This document shows positions 16,995 through 26,719 of a stretch of DNA of 64,000 nt, piece by piece (positions within the stretch are counted from its first letter, which is position 1; each line of letters starts with the position of its first letter). Source of the stretch: Bradyrhizobium sp. 1(2017) (GTDB lineage Bacteria; Pseudomonadota; Alphaproteobacteria; Rhizobiales; Xanthobacteraceae); assembly GCF_011602485.2 (NCBI RefSeq), contig NZ_CP050022.2, positions 6,034,001 to 6,098,000 of the forward strand, given 5' to 3'. The notes under the pieces are model-generated. The model had not been told where the DNA came from, searched no databases, and worked only from the letters and a program-made list of their open reading frames with translations. Both the position numbers and the translations under genes were made by a program.

Positions 16995-17015
16995 TCTGAT
17001 ATCTCCAATAGGCAA

Positions 17016-17615
17016 TCCCTCGATTCTGGTGGGTTCTGTCGTTCCTCACAAGGGGTGGAACGGTGAGGCCTTCGGCAAGACCAACCTGATGCGCATGCAG
17101 CAGACGGCGCTGCTGGAGAGGTGCACATTCAGACCGCGCAAATTACTCTGGTCGCCGCGGGGCTGCTGAAGGTGCCCGACGCCGGCGCGCTTCTGCGGCG
17201 CAACGACTACGCTGGCATCGTCCGGCTGATCGATGTCATTCAGGCCGCAATGCTCGATCGGCTGAAGGGCGGCATGTGCGCGCCGCGACCGCGCGGGCGA
17301 CTGCACGGCGAAGGGCGTTGTCTTCGCCATCTGATCCGCCTCGACCGGGTTGCAGCTGATGCAGCACTCCGAGGCCCCTCGCATTGTCGCGCAGCGCCGG
17401 CCCTGGTCGCTTCGAAGAACACTCTAAAAGCTCCGACGGAAGAAGCGCAAAAGAGAAGAAAAAGGGTGAACGTATACAGCAGACGCGGCGCTGCGTTTCT
17501 GTGAAGAAACCTTCAAGCAACCCGGCCGGGACAGATAGTTGGTTCAGATGACCAGCTGCTTCGGCTGAGGCTCGAATGCATTCCCTGCAGTTCGCGCAAC
17601 CTACGAGCGGTAGAC
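17016..17615. other. Degenerate coding-like region
   Basis: The plus strand around 17121-17290 encodes a plausible helical stretch (DAGALLRRNDYAGIVRLIDV), which then breaks into Arg/Pro-rich sequence. No start with a good ribosome-binding site and no recognised family. It is probably a relic. Confidence 0.35.
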
Positions 17616-17675
17616 GTGGGAATGAGGGCGATGTTAACGGCGCAACCGGAGAACTTTCGGGCTGAAGAAAAGGTA

Positions 17676-17888
17676 ATGAATCGAGACGAATACGTTAAGC
17701 GGAGCAAGGAACACGCGCTCTCGCTACTAGAAGCTGGCCGGGTCCATGAAGCGGTGGCCTCGATGATTACGGATATGAGGGGAAGCTCAAGCTTTGGCGT
17801 TCCTCGCGAAATTCACGCAATAGGTATCTGCGCCGCTGCCGCCAACGATGCGGCCGGAGTACGCACCTACATTGAGGGCTTCAACTGA
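17676..17888 (+). CDS. Conserved rhizobial protein, 70 aa
   Basis: The protein begins MNRDEYVKRSKEHALSLLEA and contains GRVHEAVASMITDMRG and an end RTYIEGFN. This small helical family is common in Bradyrhizobium; function unknown. The ATG at 17676, with AAAGG upstream, marks where conservation begins; an upstream in-frame ATG at 17616 is less likely. Confidence 0.75.
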   Translation: MNRDEYVKRSKEHALSLLEAGRVHEAVASMITDMRGSSSFGVPREIHAIGICAAAANDAAGVRTYIEGFN

Positions 17889-17955
17889 CAGCGCTCACCT
17901 GAACGGCGCGGACGCGCCCTCCTGGGAGCCTGGGTAGGCCTTTATTGTGGAAGGA

Positions 17956-18489
17956 CTATCGTCGCGCTCCGGCCGCCTCGACCCGGGTGACACTGATGCT
18001 CTCGCCCGCGAGGATGCGCGTCTCCAGGCCGCGGCGAACGCGCTTCGGCAGATTCGAAGATGAAAGGGCGACCAAGCCTCGCCATGACAGCCGGGAGGTA
18101 ATTTCCTCGCGCTCGCCGTAGACTTTGGTAACGCGCATCAACTGCGAGACCGCGGACGCCTCAAGATCAAACTGTCCGCGCACCACTTCGCCGAATTTCC
18201 TGTTGTTCGGTGTTTGCTCCCTGAGCACCAGGAGTTTGCGACCCAATTCGATCTTCGCGCTGTTCTCAGCTACCCGAGTTACTGACCGCGGCAGCTTCTT
18301 CTCGACCTTTCTGCGTTCCACCTTTGGCTCGGCGAAGATGGTAGAGAGCTCCCGGAAGAGCCCAGCCGCCACACCGTGGCGCTGCGGAAGCACACGGCGG
18401 CTTGCCTTGGCTTGGGACCGGATCTGGCCGAGATCGATAGTGTCAATAGCCTCGAGCCAAGCCCCTCTGAGGCCACTCTGGGTGGGCAA
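17956..18489 (-). CDS. DUF3102-like protein (tentative)
   Basis: A 177-residue frame. The C-terminal half carries IELGRKLLVLREQTPNNRKF and LEASAVSQLMRVTKVYGERE, similar in layout to DUF3102 proteins of phages and plasmids, which pair a helix with an HTH-like segment. The N-terminal 50 residues are less convincing and overlap the upstream RHH-like gene by 47 bp, so the true start may lie further in. Confidence 0.5.
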   Translation of the reverse strand: MPTQSGLRGAWLEAIDTIDLGQIRSQAKASRRVLPQRHGVAAGLFRELSTIFAEPKVERRKVEKKLPRSVTRVAENSAKIELGRKLLVLREQTPNNRKFGEVVRGQFDLEASAVSQLMRVTKVYGEREEITSRLSWRGLVALSSSNLPKRVRRGLETRILAGESISVTRVEAAGARR

Positions 18490-18643
18490 GCATCACGTCA
18501 CTTAAGCCCCGCAGCACGAAGTCATTGTAGTCCGAGCGGGTTTGAACGCGCTTGTCCGCTGCACGATCGACTGCGGCAGTGAAGTGCTCTGGAGCTCGAA
18601 TCTGAAGTAGCGCGTTAAAGGGCGCCACTCGGGCATGCGACAT
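18443..18643 (-). CDS. Small ribbon-helix-helix-like protein
   Basis: A 66-residue frame with LQIRAPEHFTAAVDRAADKR and VQTRSDYNDFVLRGL, which looks like a CopG-type strand-helix-helix. Such proteins are often antitoxin or plasmid regulators. GTGGAAACG precedes the ATG. It overlaps the DUF3102-like gene, and the pair may be a mobile-element leftover. Confidence 0.5.
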   Translation of the reverse strand: MSHARVAPFNALLQIRAPEHFTAAVDRAADKRVQTRSDYNDFVLRGLSDVMLAHPEWPQRGLARGY

Positions 18644-18654
18644 CGTTTCCACCG

Positions 18655-18753
18655 TACTGGAATGCCCAAACGCGCAATGTCGTCGTTTACGCGAGTGAGC
18701 AACCACCGGTAGCGATCGACCTTCTCGTCAATTTCGACGCACTTCTCGCACAT
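18655..18753 (-). pseudogene. Truncated MCEKC-type small protein
   Basis: The first 33 residues (MCEKCVEIDEKVDRYRWLLT onward) match the N-terminus of a small rhizobial family with a CxxC start. After residue 33 the family sequence stops and the frame runs into unrelated DNA across the RHH-like gene. It is a 3'-truncated copy. Confidence 0.5.
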
Positions 18754-19249
18754 GGTGCCGCCCCGTTGCGGGTATCTGCAAGTTGCTCAATTAACAAATG
18801 ATAGGAACGTTCCCAACTGGAATTGGCATAGCGAGGTTCTACACAGAGAGACTGACGATAGCGGCACTTGTTATTCAAAACTGAGCTTCTGCTTAGGGTC
18901 AAAATCAGCGGTCCCGACCGCTGCAATCAATTTCCGCTCCACACCCAAGAGCCGACGCCCCAACGTGCATTTCGCTGGGCTGCGATGGGCCATGTGTGGA
19001 CGGCTCCGGGTTGGCAAGGGTTTTCTTTACGCATGCGGCGGTAGTCGGAGCAGCCATGCGTTCGGCCTGTTAGCGCGGTTCACGTGACCGCTGGCCATAA
19101 TGCCCTCCGCGGATCAGGTCCCGGTCAAAAGCACGCATTCGAAGATGCCATGGCCCAAGTGGGTTGTCCTGATCGCCGGATCGACCGGCGCTGCATTACG
19201 TGCTGTTCGCCCTCTCAACCGTTACGTCACACCGGATGTCCGGCGCGAT
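18754..19249. other. Gap between small genes and the IS110-like element
   Basis: No gene recognised. It contains one degraded copy of the dispersed GCTTTGGGTC-like repeat (about 18887-18913) and otherwise featureless GC-rich DNA. Confidence 0.4.
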
Positions 19250-19252
19250 AGG

Positions 19253-20285
19253 TTACGCCGCGAGCGCGACGGGCTCCCTGTAGCGCTCACCCCTGGCCAT
19301 CATAGCCCACGCCATCCGAGCAATCTTGTTGGCGAGCGCGATCGCAGCCACCTTGGTGGGTCGGCGCGTCAGCAGTCCCGTAAGCCAAGGCCGGTGCCCC
19401 GCGCCATGGATCTTGGCATAGCGGATCACGGCGAGTGCGCCTGCCGCGAAAAGGCTGCGCAAATAGCGATCGCCTTGTTTGCTAATGCTGCCAAGCTTGT
19501 CCTTGCCGCCGCTCGAGTTCTGCTTCGGCACGAGCCCAACCCAGGCCGAGAAGTCTCGTCCCGATCGGAAAGCCTTGGGATCGGCAATGCTGGCGATCAG
19601 AGCTGTTGCCAGCGCCGGCCCGACGCCGGGGATCGCGTCAAGCCGCTTGCTTGTCACGCTTGATCGATGCCAGGCGATGATGCGTCGGTCGAACTCCAGG
19701 ATTTGGGCCTTCAGCGCGCGCAATTGATTGCCGAGAGCAGCAAGACAAGCGCGCGGGCCACCTCGGGGAGCCGGTAGTCGGCTCTATCGGCGACGATCTC
19801 CAGCAGTTGCTCAACACCCCTGCGCCCGACAGGGGCGACAATCCCGAACTCGGCGAGATAGGCGCGGATTGAATTGATCACGGCGGTCTGCTGACGGATG
19901 AAGAGATGGCGCGCCCCGTGAAGCATCAGGCAGCTCTGCTGCTCGACCGTCTTGGTCGGTACAAACCGCATGGTAGGTCTCGTGACCGCTTCACAGATCG
20001 CCTCCGCGTCGGTGCCGTCGTTCTTTTGCCGCTTGACGTAGGGCTTCACGTAGGTCGGCGGCATCAATCGTACGGTATGCCCCAACGCCTGCAGCTCGCG
20101 AGACCAATGGTGCGATGATGCGCACGCCTCGATGCCTACCAGGCATGGCGCCAGCTTCTGGAAAAATGCCAGGACGTGGCGACGCTTCAACTGCTGGCGC
20201 AGCACTACTGGCCGGCCGCATCAACGCCGTGCACTTGAAAGACCGACTTGGCGATATCGAGACCGATTGTCGAAATCGACTGCAT
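19253..20285 (-). pseudogene. IS110-family transposase, twice frameshifted
   Basis: The N-terminal DEDD nuclease part begins GLDIAKSVFQVHGVD at the ATG at 20285 and continues with GIEACASSHHWSRELQALGH and KRQKNDGTDAEAICEAV. The C-terminal Transposase_20 part has PGVGPALATALIASIADPKA and SISKQGDRYLRSLFAAGA. One base is missing after GVDAAGQ (near 20212), giving an early TAG. A second frameshift near 19711-19723 separates the two halves. The enzyme is therefore not made intact, although decay looks recent because the pieces are otherwise well preserved. Confidence 0.9.
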
Positions 20286-20459
20286 AGCTAGCTCCTCCGA
20301 ATCGTGGGAGCCCTCAAACGGCGCCCACTCCTTGGCACTCTCGTGCCGGTGGAGGAGCCGTCCACAGCATCAAGAACGGACATCGGCGGCCAGATCGGCC
20401 ATGTCGGAGCGGGCAACCCACCTCTCATCTGTGAAGAGTATTTTCCCTTACGTTCAGTG
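20286..20459 (-). ncRNA. Candidate bridge-RNA region of the IS110-like element
   Basis: About 175 bp of non-coding DNA lies just upstream of the transposase start, where many IS110-family elements encode their bridge RNA. It is rich in inverted repeats: CTCCTCC near 20291 can pair with GGAGGAG near 20352, and GGCACTCTCGTGCC forms a small internal hairpin. The assignment rests on position and structure only. Confidence 0.35.
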
Positions 20460-21257
20460 CTAACGCCGCCCCAGCCCTATGAGGGCCGTCGACACCGAAC
20501 TAAATCCCTTTGCCCCACCAGAACACACTCGCCTCCTTAGCGCAGTGAGCAGCCGTTCAGCATCTCCGGGATCCAAATTATCCAACGTGCGCCTCAGCCC
20601 GGTTCCGCGCGCTTGTTGCCAATACTCCTCGACATCGACGTATTTGAATGAATGAGATTCGATACGTACTGAAACGTCAGTGAACCCCGCTCTAGTCAAG
20701 AGGCTTGATAGTTTCTCTGGTTCGGCGATCCAGCCGGGCGCCTGCTCCCTCTTCATGCCCAACTCGTCCACGGCGGCCAGAATTTCGCTTATTTGTGCTA
20801 CTCTCCATGTCGAAACAGCTAGCAGTCCTCCGGATTTTAGCACTCGTTGGAACTCTCCGAGAGCGTGCAATTGATCAGGAAAGAACATAATCCCAAATCC
20901 GCATAGCACACGATCAAAGGCAGCGTCCTTGAACACCAAGTGCTCCGCATCCATGACCTGGGCACGTCCAGGGACACCCCTCCGCGATGCTTCCGCGTTT
21001 GTGGCGCACACCATTTCATCCGAAAGGTCGATGCCGACGATCTCACCTGCGCTACTCAAAAGCTCAGCAGTTGGAAAAAAAGCTGCTCCTCGGCCGGTTG
21101 CCACGTCAAGTACTCGGTGATCGGGTAATATTTCCGCCGATTCCACCAACCGCCTACCAAAATAGGCAAAGCATCCTGGGCCCGTGTCATACTCCAATGC
21201 GGCGGTATCAAACTGCGCTCTAACTCGAGCTTTCTGCGCGGTTGCTTCGCTGTCCAT
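20460..21257 (-). CDS. Class I SAM-dependent methyltransferase
   Basis: A 265-residue Methyltransf_11/25-type protein. Motif I is VLDVATGRGAAFFPTAELL, the acidic residue after strand 2 is in EIVGIDLSDEM, and motif post-I to IV contains FDRVLCGFGIMFFPDQ. It transfers a methyl group from SAM to an unknown small molecule; UbiE/menaquinone-like members share this layout. The 3' end abuts the IS110-like element without loss of the C-terminus. Confidence 0.85.
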   Translation of the reverse strand: MDSEATAQKARVRAQFDTAALEYDTGPGCFAYFGRRLVESAEILPDHRVLDVATGRGAAFFPTAELLSSAGEIVGIDLSDEMVCATNAEASRRGVPGRAQVMDAEHLVFKDAAFDRVLCGFGIMFFPDQLHALGEFQRVLKSGGLLAVSTWRVAQISEILAAVDELGMKREQAPGWIAEPEKLSSLLTRAGFTDVSVRIESHSFKYVDVEEYWQQARGTGLRRTLDNLDPGDAERLLTALRRRVCSGGAKGFSSVSTALIGLGRR

Positions 21258-21476
21258 GAAGCCTCCTTCCCGAAGCTGTGTTGGTCGATCAGGATCAATT
21301 ATGGACGTCCGAGCACAGGCAAGTGCCAGTGTTGCTACAGATGATTACCTATCGGGCCGCATTACGCAATCCGGCCTCAACCGGATATGCATTGTGACCG
21401 GGGCTATCTGACCGTCGAGGTTCGCACCGGGTCATGAGGCGACGTTCCTGCCAGCCAGCTTTTGCGAGTCCTCATC

Positions 21477-22151
21477 CTAGTAAAGACTGGTTCGCACCCG
21501 TTCATCCGCGATGGCTTGCATTTCCTGAACCGAGAGTTCGAGTTTCCCGTGTGCGACCATTGCCGATGCAATGGTGAACTGCATGCACTCGGGCTTCCAA
21601 GATTCAGGCTTCCAGAGTTCTGACCGCACCATGCACTTCGTGCAATGCGCAAACACCTCCTCGACTCTGACGACGAGTGCCAATTCCGGCACTATTCCCT
21701 TGTGCGCCAACTTTTCCCGTAGCCAGGAGTCGCGAACTATCCGCGCCGTCCCATTGATTCTGAGCGTTTCCCCTTTTCCGGGGACGAGAAATACGAGTCC
21801 GACCTTGGGATTTTGCAGAACGTTTCGAAATGTATCAGCTCTCCGGTTGCCTGGTCGTTCAGGAATGGCGAGCGTCCAATCGTCGAGCACTTGAACGAAT
21901 CCAGCCGGATCGCCCTTCGGCGAACAATCCATCCGACCTTGCGAATCCGACGACGAGACAACCAAAAACGGCGATGCGCCAATAAACTCCCGGCAAAGAT
22001 CGTCAAGCCTGTTGGTGACTTTAGCTAGCACTCGGGAATTTGGTCGCCCAATGATGCTGTCAATCTCGGCCTCGCTGCTCAACACTTCCTTGAAAATAAT
22101 CGAGGATTCAGACCCGTCCGCATGAGCGACGCTAACGTCCTTTTCCACCAA
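21477..22151 (-). CDS. Pyridoxamine 5'-phosphate oxidase-family flavin-binding protein
   Basis: A 224-residue split-barrel protein of the MSMEG_1061-like group: FLVVSSSDSQGRMDCSPKGD, ADTFRNVLQNPKVGLVFLVP and RINGTARIVRDSWLREKL are hallmarks. A C-terminal CTKCMVRSELWKPESW follows. Members bind FMN or F420 and reduce unknown substrates. It stands alone on the minus strand. Confidence 0.85.
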   Translation of the reverse strand: MVEKDVSVAHADGSESSIIFKEVLSSEAEIDSIIGRPNSRVLAKVTNRLDDLCREFIGASPFLVVSSSDSQGRMDCSPKGDPAGFVQVLDDWTLAIPERPGNRRADTFRNVLQNPKVGLVFLVPGKGETLRINGTARIVRDSWLREKLAHKGIVPELALVVRVEEVFAHCTKCMVRSELWKPESWKPECMQFTIASAMVAHGKLELSVQEMQAIADERVRTSLY

Positions 22152-22433
22152 GGTGGCCTCCTTGCGCGTGAAATGGGGCAGCCGTCCATGTCATCAAATC
22201 ACAAAGCGCGTCGTTCGACCAAGGCCGAGGCCCGGAAATGTTCGCTTCGGGTCAATAGGCGAAGAACTCAAGCTGAGCAGATATCGTTCGCTCTGCCCCA
22301 ACGAGCGGACCTGCGTCAGCCGACCCGCAACTTCGCTGATGGGCCAACAGCAGACAGTCCATCGAGGATCGCGGACCGCGAGCAATCCGCGCACAACAGC
22401 GAAACAGTTAGCAATCAGTTCTTACAAGGCCGA

Positions 22434-22829
22434 TCAATCGTCTACGCCAAAGTCCGTCAATTTCCAGCCTGATTCATCCTTAGCGAAAGAGTAGATGATC
22501 GAGTCGCAAAAGGCAGAGTAAGTAACCACCCCCTTGGGGGATGTGTCCTTGACAGGCTTCTGCTTGGCAAGACACGCCCGGTGCGCAGGTCTGAAAGCAC
22601 CCTTCCAGATCACAGGAAACTCCGCCGCTCGCCGCAGATCCTGGTAGAGGACAGGATATTTAATCATGTCCGATACGGCCTTCTGGTCGTTCTTGCCGAC
22701 TGCAGCTTTGAACTGCGTCCAGAACGTTGCGAAACCGTCATCGCTCCCCGCCGCCAGCCCCGGTCCCGCTGATGTTAGCAAACCAGCTACAAACAGCGCC
22801 CCGCCGATGACCGGTCCGATCCAATTCAC
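22434..22829 (-). CDS. Exported protein of unknown function, 131 aa
   Basis: The GTG at 22829 with GGAG before it gives a protein with a clear signal peptide (GGALFVAGLLTSAGPGLAAG). The mature part has FATFWTQFKAAVGKNDQKAV and a FCDSIIYSFAKDESGWKL end with two cysteines. A longer frame to 22994 adds no protein-like sequence. Periplasmic location is inferred; function unknown. Confidence 0.7.
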   Translation of the reverse strand: MNWIGPVIGGALFVAGLLTSAGPGLAAGSDDGFATFWTQFKAAVGKNDQKAVSDMIKYPVLYQDLRRAAEFPVIWKGAFRPAHRACLAKQKPVKDTSPKGVVTYSAFCDSIIYSFAKDESGWKLTDFGVDD

Positions 22830-23082
22830 TTTAATTTCTCCAGCATCCACTACCAAACTTGAGACCAGCCAAGCACCAAGACCTCGCGACATCTGTCGCA
22901 GGAGAGAACTTGTAGGTTCACAAGGAAAGGTCGCCTGATCTACAACTATTACCTCGGATATGGCTGCTCGAGTGGCCCGGGAAACTGAAAGCATCAGGTC
23001 CGCTTTCCACCGCCAATAGCCGACATCACGATAGCTTCAACCTTGTTCGGCTAAGGGCCACAAGCGGAAGTGAGGTCGGCCC

Positions 23083-23792
23083 TCATCGTAAGTCTCCCAG
23101 GCGCCATTCGCCGTTACGGCGCTCGATAGAGCTGGCGACATTCCGTTCAGGCGCGCTCAGTGATGACGCAAGAAGTTTGACGCGAGTGTTTCCTTCCCAC
23201 CCGGCAAATTCATAGAGCCATTGGCCATCGTCCGGGATTCGGTAGTGCCACTCCTTGAGAGATGGACTGGGTATGCTTGGAACAATATCCATGCCGTTGG
23301 GGGTCCAGCGGGACCTACAGACGAGGCGACGGATACGAGCCAGCGTCTGTCCGGCGAATAATGTGGGGGCGCGACGATTGCTACTTCTTCACCCGTTTTG
23401 GCTCTTACCAGGAGCCAACTCGCACCTTCCCAATAATCAACCTCGATCAGAATAAGGTCGTGCTCGGCAAAATATCCCGTCAGTTGGTACTTAACGCAGC
23501 CGTCCGCGTCGTTAGACTGACACTTCGCCTCCTCGTTGAGATAAATTCTCGTCTTCCCGTTCCTAAACTTCAACTGCAAGCCGTGGCCCACGCGTTGGGC
23601 CAAGTCGCCAACCTGCGCCAGACAGGCGTTTTCCGACCGGTCAGTTTCGCCGACCCCCTGGTCCCCAACGCAGCGACCGTCCTGCGACGGATGATCAGAG
23701 AAAGAGTAAGGAACGCCAGCAGACGCATCCGCTTCGATCAGCAGAACCGCAGTCGCCGCGGCAAATGCAAGCCGTCTGAGGGAAACCGTCAT
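23083..23792 (-). pseudogene. Exported protein split by a homopolymer frameshift
   Basis: The first part starts at 23792 with a signal peptide (LRRLAFAAATAVLLIEADAS) and contains paired cysteines (DGRCVGDQ, EAKCQSNDADGCVKY). After SSVGPAGPP the frame is lost. The continuation (DIVPSIPSPSLKEWHYRIPD to RRNGEWRLGDLR) lies in the next frame. The break falls in a run of five G on the plus strand (23299-23303), where six would restore the frame. It is either a recent mutation or a sequencing error. Confidence 0.65.
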
Positions 23793-23879
23793 CGCAGAGC
23801 CCGCGTTAGCCAAAGGAGGCCAATCTGATGGCAGAAAATCCCTGTTGCGCGAGTTAATTGCTCCAGTCAAACTTTCCAA

Positions 23880-24346
23880 GTGTCCGATTTCCGCTTTGGG
23901 TCAAGCGCTCCACGATGGCTTTCCGCTCAGCGCTCGGAAGCGGACCGTGCGAGGCCAAGAAGGAAAGTCAGCCACGGGCCAGAACCGGCCGCTTGCTGCA
24001 CTATCGATGACCGCCGTCGATAGCGTCTCGGCTCTCTGACGTGATCGATAGCCATCGGCGAAGATCAGGCGTTGGTCGCCGAATGCTCTGCTTTGCGCGA
24101 CATCCTACTTTCCCTTGTTGGGGGCATCTGATGTTCGACACGGCGACCACCGCGCTTTTGCGCGCGGTCTTCGAAGATGGGAATGCTCATTGAACATTGA
24201 CCCCCATCGGCGGCGTCGAGACCCCTTCAGGACGTTGATTTCATTGAATTGTATGGCGGGACCCGTACGCCGATCATGGTCGAGACCCTACGCCATGCGA
24301 CTCTCATGACGCCGCCATTTTTTGATGCCGATGCCGCCACTTTATC
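23880..24346. other. Gap with repeat scraps
   Basis: It holds a copy of the dispersed motif CCGCTTTGGGTCAAGCG (23891-23907) and a truncated MFDTATT-type gene start (24131-24193). Nothing else was recognised. Confidence 0.5.
24131..24193 (+). pseudogene. 5' fragment of the MFDTATTALLRAV gene family
   Basis: The frame encodes MFDTATTALLRAVFEDGNAH and stops. The first 13 residues are identical to the start of the gene at 39702-39900 on the other strand, and the DNA is nearly identical there. It is a truncated second copy. Confidence 0.6.
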
Positions 24347-24724
24347 CTACTTGATCGTCGCGTGGACCGTGATTACCGACGTACCGGACGCCTTCGGCCC
24401 TTTACCCGTTGCCTTAATGACGAAGGTGTCGGTTCCTTTGTATCTGCCCTTCGTCTTGTATTCGTAAGTTGCAACGTTGAGCCTTTTCAGCTTGCCGTGC
24501 ACAGGCTTCAACGAGATCTCCGAGCTACTGGCCGCGCCGCGTACAGTGATCGGGAAAACGCAACTGCTCCCAGACGAGACGCTGATGTCAGCCGTCGAGT
24601 TCTCACCCCAATCCGCCAATTCCATTGATCTCGAACATTCCGAAGCTGCTAGCGCCACAGAAATGCAAGTTGGGCCCCACCCCCACAGGATAAGCGCTGA
24701 AACAGCAAGGATAGACAACCGCAT
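24347..24724 (-). CDS. Exported beta-rich protein, 125 aa
   Basis: It has a signal peptide (MRLSILAVSALILWGWGP through ALAA), then two cysteines (ASECSRS, SSCVFPITV). A beta-strand-rich domain with KPVHGKLKRLNVATYEYKT and KGTDTFVIKATGKG resembles cadherin/Big-like repeats. It is probably a periplasmic or secreted protein of unknown role. Confidence 0.7.
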   Translation of the reverse strand: MRLSILAVSALILWGWGPTCISVALAASECSRSMELADWGENSTADISVSSGSSCVFPITVRGAASSSEISLKPVHGKLKRLNVATYEYKTKGRYKGTDTFVIKATGKGPKASGTSVITVHATIK

Positions 24725-24932
24725 CCCGCGCCTCCCCGAATAGTGCGAACCACAGACCGTCGCCTTCGCGTGTACTCAGAAACCAAGAGGTGGACCAGCG
24801 AATAATGTCCGCTTGTGCCTCGGTAGCGGCCTAGAAGCTTCCCTGCGGGGACGTCCATTCCATAAGGAGACTTCTACCCAGTTGGGTTTGCTTCTCCATG
24901 ACGGCTAAAGGCAATGCAAGCCGACAACGGAA

Positions 24933-25961
24933 CTATTGGCTTGCCGCCGCAGCGGCGGTCGCCACATATTTCGTATAGAATTCGCCGACCCGGCTGCGCC
25001 ACATGCCGACGAACGCCTCAGACGTCACATTGTCTACCGATTTCCAGGTGCGCTTGAAGGCCGGAAGTGCATTGCCCCAAATCGCGCGTTTGCACCACCT
25101 CTCGCCCTTCTCCTTGCCTTCGCTGGTGGCGCACATGGACTTCCAGGCGATGCGACCGGGCCGGCTGATGTGCTCAGCGGCGCCTTCCCAGCCCTGCTGA
25201 TGGATCAGGTAAAGATCGCTCATGTCCGGTGTCCGGTGCGTGATCCACTCGAACTGAACCCCTTCGGTAATGATTTTGTAGGCGGCTGCTACGGCATTGT
25301 CCCGCGGGCTGCGAATCTGCCCGAAGCCGAACTTCCCGAACTCATAATGGCTCAGCTGAAAAAGGCCGATGTACGACCCGGTGCGTTGATTGGGGTTGAA
25401 ACCGGATTCGATCTTGGCAACCGCCATCATGAAATTGAAATCGAGACCAAACGCGTCGGACGCGCGCTTGATCTCTTCGGCCGGCGTTCCGACCGGAATG
25501 TCCTTGAACGCGCGCAAGACGATCTCCGCCGGTTTCTCGGCGGGCGGCAACTCGGACCAGACGTAGTAGACCAGATAACGGAAATCCTGCGTCGACGCCG
25601 CTTTCGGAGCATCGCTGGAGGCATCGGCGTCTGCCGGCAGCGGTTGGACGATATCCTGTCCCAGCGACGCCAATTTTGGCGCAACCGGATTGTCGACGAC
25701 GTCGGCTCCGGTGTTCAATGGCGCGAAATCTTCTGACGTCACCGAGCCAAGCTCTGCTCTTTCAGCCCGAAGCGCTGCCGCAAGTCTGACGGATGCCTCT
25801 GCGTATAAGGCAGGCGTCACAATGTTCGCAGGAGCCGCTATGTTCGCTGCAGCTTCCGCCATGACATCCGGCACCGTCGCGGGCGGTCTGTTACCGGCCG
25901 CCAGATAGAGTCCCATGGATGCGATCGCAGCCGCAATGCAGCCGGTCTGCCAAACCTTCAT
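24933..25961 (-). CDS. Lytic transglycosylase-like protein
   Basis: A 342-residue protein with an N-terminal membrane anchor (CIAAAIASMGLYLAAG) and a 120-residue low-complexity linker. A C-terminal SLT-like domain contains MMAVAKIESGFNPNQ, with the glutamate expected to be catalytic, and GSYIGLFQLSHYEFGKFG. Such enzymes cut peptidoglycan glycan strands. The normal GLMQ is GLFQ here. It acts in the periplasm. Confidence 0.85.
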   Translation of the reverse strand: MKVWQTGCIAAAIASMGLYLAAGNRPPATVPDVMAEAAANIAAPANIVTPALYAEASVRLAAALRAERAELGSVTSEDFAPLNTGADVVDNPVAPKLASLGQDIVQPLPADADASSDAPKAASTQDFRYLVYYVWSELPPAEKPAEIVLRAFKDIPVGTPAEEIKRASDAFGLDFNFMMAVAKIESGFNPNQRTGSYIGLFQLSHYEFGKFGFGQIRSPRDNAVAAAYKIITEGVQFEWITHRTPDMSDLYLIHQQGWEGAAEHISRPGRIAWKSMCATSEGKEKGERWCKRAIWGNALPAFKRTWKSVDNVTSEAFVGMWRSRVGEFYTKYVATAAAAASQ

Positions 25962-26213
25962 TGCCCGAAGTCCAGGATGGCTTTCTGTGCAAAGGCTGTT
26001 CGCATGTTCCTGCGGCCTGTGGGTGAGTCTTCTTCATAGAATCTTAAGGTTTAAATGTGGTGAACAGAGCAGGCTTTCTTCCTCGCCAATCATCAGATGT
26101 GTCCCGCTTTGGGTCACAAGGGGCCTGCCGGGAGACGCTCGAGGGGGCGGTTAACGTTTGCCCCATGCGATCCTATGCTTGCGGCCGACACGACAATCGC
26201 TCCTGCTCCGCTC

Positions 26214-26687
26214 TCAGCGCTCTGGCTGCTCTAGGTCGTGGACTTCCGGAAGCGGTCCATCAGACGTAATCTCGATCGTTGCAAGCGTGATCGGCAGCTT
26301 GAAGCGTCGGCGTCCGGCGCTACCTGGATTGAGGTAAAGGACGCCTTCGACCGTCTCGACCTTCGGCACATGCGTATGGCCTGAAATGACGATGTCGATA
26401 CCACGCGCGGCAGGATCGATTTGCAGCGCCTTCAGATCGTGCAACACGTAGATCGACATCCCGGCTAGGCGGACAATCTCTGTATCGGCGTATTTCGCAG
26501 CCCATTCGCCTGTATCGATATTGCCCCTAATCGCAGTCACGGGCGCGATCGAGTGCAGCGCGCTAATAATGTCGGCCTTTCCAATGTCGCCCGCATGCAC
26601 GATGTGATGAACGCCCGCCAGGCGGCCGACCGCTTCTGGCCTTAAGAGGCCGTGGGTGTCGGAAATGATGCCAATCCTGAAAGCCAT
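26214..26687 (-). CDS. Metallophosphoesterase (YfcE/MJ0936 type)
   Basis: A 157-residue phosphodiesterase with the metal-binding set IGIISDTHGLL, HIVHAGDIGKAD, AIRGNIDTGEW and VISGHTHVPKVE. The length fits the YfcE family. The substrate is probably a small phosphodiester. It is the last gene after the HAD hydrolase at 26720 on the same strand. Confidence 0.92.
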   Translation of the reverse strand: MAFRIGIISDTHGLLRPEAVGRLAGVHHIVHAGDIGKADIISALHSIAPVTAIRGNIDTGEWAAKYADTEIVRLAGMSIYVLHDLKALQIDPAARGIDIVISGHTHVPKVETVEGVLYLNPGSAGRRRFKLPITLATIEITSDGPLPEVHDLEQPER

Positions 26688-26719
26688 ATCCGGGCTATGC
26701 CGCGCGTTGGGTTAGCCGT

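Larger units (their letters stand above)
19250..20460 (-). mobile_element. IS110-like insertion sequence, inactive
   Basis: The extent is estimated from the transposase plus its 5' non-coding region. IS110 elements lack long terminal inverted repeats, so exact ends cannot be read from the sequence alone. The right side meets the stop codon of the methyltransferase gene at 20460. Confidence 0.6.

Noticed and set aside
19250..20460. Active IS110 element
   Set aside because: Two frameshifts break the transposase.
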